From contig JAGXNT010000033.1 of NCBI GenBank assembly GCA_019894765.1, positions 1 through 42,195 on the forward strand: DNA of 42,195 bases. Direction: 5' to 3'. The stretch is from Candidatus Heimdallarchaeota archaeon. GTDB taxonomy: Archaea; Asgardarchaeota; Heimdallarchaeia; JABLTI01. A model generated the notes under the pieces. The model searched no databases, was not told the origin of the DNA, and saw only the letters and a list, made by a program, of their open reading frames with translations. Below, one piece after another: positions 40,442 to 42,195 of this stretch. Position 1 is the stretch's first letter. Every line of letters begins with the position of its first letter. A program made the position numbers and the translations under genes.

Positions 40442-41386
40442 ATGCAAGAGCTAGTAGATAGTTTACCAGAAAAACCAGGTGTTTACTTCTTTTTTGGTGC
40501 AGATGGTGGAATTATCTACATTGGCAAATCAATTAATCTCAAGAAACGCATATCCGATCATTTCAGGAAGGGAACAGATAATATATTCAAAAAAGTTGAT
40601 CATGATAGAATTAAGAGACCACCTATCCCGAAATTTACTTGGGATTATACCCAGAAGCATTTGGATAGTTTTCCATCTATGGTTTACAATAAGGAACGAA
40701 AAAAGAAAAACAAAATAATTAACACAACCAAGCAAGTCAAGTACATCATAACTGAGAGTGATGAAGAAGCACATACTTTGGAGGGATGCTTGATCTCTGC
40801 TTTTCGTCCTACCATTAATAGAAGTCATTGGAAGTATCCCTTTATTGAAATTACCCTCGGGGAGGATATACCTCGAGTTCTTACTAGTTATCAAATCTTA
40901 TTGCCTGAGAGTTTTATTTTTGGACCATTCAATGTTGGATCACCTATTGATTTAGCAATTGATGGTTTTTTGAGAGTTATTCCTATTTGCAATAATGAGA
41001 ATTCGATTAAGCTGAACAGTAAATCTTATCCTTCATGTTTGAAAGAAAAACTGCAGTATTGTCTTGCTCCCTGTAAAAACGGTGTTTATGACGAGAAAAA
41101 ATATCTGGCTCTCATTAATGAGTTCATTACTGAATTGGAAAATAAAGGAACTGGAGTTATACAAAAACTCTCGAAATTAATGAAAGAAGAAACTGAAAAA
41201 GAGAATTTCGAAGGTGCAGCAGTTCTTAGAGATCGAATACAAGCAATTGAAACCTTATTTCATCAGAAAGCAATGCCTACCATGTTGGAAAAGTATTATT
41301 CTGATATCGAGCAAATCGTAAACAAAGATACTAAACACATGGAAATCATCGATAAAATCCTAGCAAAAGACAATACTCTGAATTAA
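40442..41386 (+). CDS. UvrC N-terminal-like (Cho-type) GIY-YIG endonuclease with iron-sulfur cysteine motif
   Basis: 314 residues from the ATG at 40442; ATG 40427 and GTG 40376 are in frame. The start was chosen because MQELVDSLPEKPGVYFF matches the usual UvrC N-terminus. GIY-YIG: GVYFF, then IIYIGKSINLKKRISDHF, and the catalytic Glu in EAHTLEGCLISAF. A basic insertion of roughly 35 residues (around 45-95) separates the two halves. Then PICNNENSI, PSC, QYCLAPC supply the four cysteines of the UvrC cluster region, followed by a UVR-like helical hairpin (ENFEGAAVLRDRIQAIE). The C-terminal RNase H-like nuclease and HhH repeats of UvrC are absent, as in E. coli Cho. Expected role: a single 3' incision at DNA lesions. 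Confidence 0.82.
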   Translation: MQELVDSLPEKPGVYFFFGADGGIIYIGKSINLKKRISDHFRKGTDNIFKKVDHDRIKRPPIPKFTWDYTQKHLDSFPSMVYNKERKKKNKIINTTKQVKYIITESDEEAHTLEGCLISAFRPTINRSHWKYPFIEITLGEDIPRVLTSYQILLPESFIFGPFNVGSPIDLAIDGFLRVIPICNNENSIKLNSKSYPSCLKEKLQYCLAPCKNGVYDEKKYLALINEFITELENKGTGVIQKLSKLMKEETEKENFEGAAVLRDRIQAIETLFHQKAMPTMLEKYYSDIEQIVNKDTKHMEIIDKILAKDNTLN

Positions 41387-41458
41387 ACTCTTGAAATCGA
41401 AATTTTTTTCTAAAAAAACGTGAAGAAGAACCATCAATAAAAATATAAATCCTTTTCA

Positions 41459-41478
41459 ATCGAATTCGATATATAATT
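41459..41478 (+). promoter_or_regulatory. S6e promoter with 12-base palindrome next to TATA box
   Basis: ATCGAATTCGAT (41459-41470) is a perfect palindrome that overlaps the upstream side of the TATA-like box ATATATAATT (41469-41478). The TTG start of S6e follows at 41532. The palindrome covers the place of the TFB-recognition element. The rest of the gap 41387-41531 has a T7 tract after the UvrC-like gene and nothing else recognisable. Confidence 0.4.
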
Positions 41479-41531
41479 AGAGTTATGTGAATCAACACCT
41501 ATCTCTAGCGAAGTACAAGGAGCAAAAATAA

Positions 41532-41915
41532 TTGGCAAAATTTCAATTAAACATTGGCGACCCGAAATCTGGTAAAAGCTTTAAAACCATCGTTGAAGGT
41601 GGTAAAGCCACTTTACTAATTGGTAAAAGAATTAGTGAAGAGATTGAAGGTGGTCCAATTGGATTCCCAGGCTACATTTTCAAAATCACTGGTGGTAGCG
41701 ACAAAGATGGTTTTCCCATGAAAAGTAATCTTGAAGGTCCAATTCGAAAGAGAATCCTAACCACTGGTGGTCAAGGATTCAAAATTAAAGAAGACGGACT
41801 AAGAAAGAGAAAACTAGTAAGGGGAAATACTATAAGCGACGATATCTATCAAGTGAATATAAGAATCGTAGAAATGGGTAAGAAAAAGATTGAGGAATTA
41901 ATTACCACAGGATAA
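41532..41915 (+). CDS. rps6e: Ribosomal protein S6e
   Basis: 127 residues, the archaeal length (no eukaryotic phosphorylated tail). Clear family sequence: FQLNIGDPKSGKSFK, GFPGYIFKITGGSDKDGFPM, and RKRKLVRGNTISDDIYQVN. Small-subunit ribosomal protein shared by archaea and eukaryotes. The start is TTG with AAGGAG nine bases upstream. In archaea S6e is often followed by the gene for translation initiation factor aIF2 gamma or IF2 (aIF5B), which fits the partial gene 24 bases downstream. Confidence 0.96.
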   Translation: MAKFQLNIGDPKSGKSFKTIVEGGKATLLIGKRISEEIEGGPIGFPGYIFKITGGSDKDGFPMKSNLEGPIRKRILTTGGQGFKIKEDGLRKRKLVRGNTISDDIYQVNIRIVEMGKKKIEELITTG

Positions 41916-41939
41916 TATTAACTGGAGAATAGAAACGTT

Positions 41940-42195
41940 TTGAGTAAAGAAACCACTTCCCAACCAATAGAAGAGTCAAAAGAAGAAACTACTGCAAGTG
42001 CAGATGAAAAAGCTGCATCTGAAAGTAGTGTCAAAGAGGTTGAAGTAACCGAACCAAAAACCACAGAGGAACCAAAAGTCACAGAAGAACCAAAAGTCAC
42101 AGAAGAACCAAAAGTCACAGAAGAACCAAAAGTCACAGAAGAACCAAAAGTCACAGAAGAACCAAAAGTTGAAGCAAAACCAAAAAAAGCCACAA
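41940..42195 (+). CDS. N-terminus of a gene with EPKVTE hexapeptide repeats (possible translation initiation factor), cut by window end
   Basis: The frame is open from the TTG at 41940 (with GGAG 12 bases upstream) to the window end, 85 residues. It is Glu/Lys/Pro/Thr-rich and disordered: a Ser/Glu-rich start, then EPKTTE, five exact EPKVTE copies, EPKVEA and KPKKAT. It lies 24 bases after S6e, a place often held by aIF2 gamma or aIF5B in archaea. Charged, repetitive N-terminal extensions are known for eukaryotic eIF5B, but the body of this protein is outside the window. A ribosome-linked or other protein is equally possible. No membrane signal is seen. Confidence 0.55.
   Translation, partial: MSKETTSQPIEESKEETTASADEKAASESSVKEVEVTEPKTTEEPKVTEEPKVTEEPKVTEEPKVTEEPKVTEEPKVEAKPKKAT
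42051..42176 (+). repeat. In-frame 18-base tandem repeat (EPKVTE)
   Basis: The unit GAACCAAAAGTCACAGAA occurs five times without a mismatch at 42069-42158, flanked by one degenerate copy on each side (42051-42068 and 42159-42176). The identity at the DNA level, third codon positions included, points to recent expansion. Confidence 0.9.

Noticed and set aside
42051..42176. 18-base repeats as a CRISPR array
   Set aside because: There are no spacers; units are head-to-tail and in frame.
41918..42193. Minus-strand open frame with FGSSVT repeats
   Set aside because: It is the complement of the EPKVTE repeat; the plus frame has a ribosome site and follows S6e, so the plus frame is the real one.

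Overview
The window reads as a piece of an archaeal chromosome, most likely from an Asgard archaeon of the Heimdallarchaeia type. Archaeal markers are the P1/L12 ribosomal protein, ribosomal protein S6e, TATA-like boxes close to start codons, many TTG starts preceded by GGAGG-like sites, and an AglD-like flippase. Asgard-like traits are an AN1 zinc finger fused to a membrane domain, a tandem winged-helix protein resembling eukaryotic UFL1, a GT22 (Alg9/PIG-B type) mannosyltransferase and a complex I-like operon. The lineage is an inference from gene content; no phylogeny was run. No rRNA, tRNA, CRISPR array or transposon was recognised.

Layout. 1-4675: the end of a GT22 mannosyltransferase, rpl12 (minus), the UFL1-like winged-helix protein, a nucleotidyltransferase followed by a degenerate RecA/KaiC-like protein, and a small membrane protein. 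4714-9346 (minus): NAD(P)HX repair enzyme, a coiled-coil protein, and a Zn/Cd-type P1B ATPase. 9541-12366: a large FtsX-like permease. 12367-17641 (minus): AN1 plus dead-M50 fusion, a GT-C membrane glycosyltransferase, a large anchored surface protein, and a multi-pass membrane protein. 17830-21617 (plus): bactofilin-like protein, sugar-nucleotide epimerase, lipid/glycan flippase-like protein, membrane-anchored zinc-ribbon protein. 21707-32245 (minus): a twelve-gene operon. 32350-36436: truncated LVIVD surface protein, reductive-dehalogenase-like protein, HEAT-repeat protein, GT2 glycosyltransferase, cysteine-rich ATC-hydrolase-like protein. 36520-40274: ornithine aminotransferase, GMC oxidoreductase with a ferredoxin-like cysteine motif, ureohydrolase. 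40442-42195: UvrC-N/Cho-like nuclease, S6e, and the start of a gene with a hexapeptide-repeat N-terminus.

The main find is the twelve-gene operon. Its order is A-B-C-D-H-I-J1-J2-K-L-M-N, which looks like an archaeal complex I without NuoEFG. However, the catalytic D subunit keeps both [NiFe] cysteine pairs (RVCGIC and DPCFSC) with a HycE-like tail, and the B subunit has the hydrogenase-type CxxC (GGCNGC) instead of the adjacent CC of complex I. It is therefore best read as a membrane-bound group 4 [NiFe]-hydrogenase carrying a full complex I-type membrane arm (A, H, split J, K and three antiporter-like subunits). It probably takes electrons from ferredoxin and couples hydrogen turnover to ion pumping. 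It matches, in kind, the hydrogenases with extra complex I-like subunits recently reported for Heimdallarchaeia.

The surface-glycan genes (GT22, GT-C, GT2, epimerase, flippase), the anchored surface protein and the bactofilin-like protein suggest an elaborate envelope. Ornithine aminotransferase and ureohydrolase suggest arginine or agmatine use. Several promoters carry inverted repeats that look like operators.
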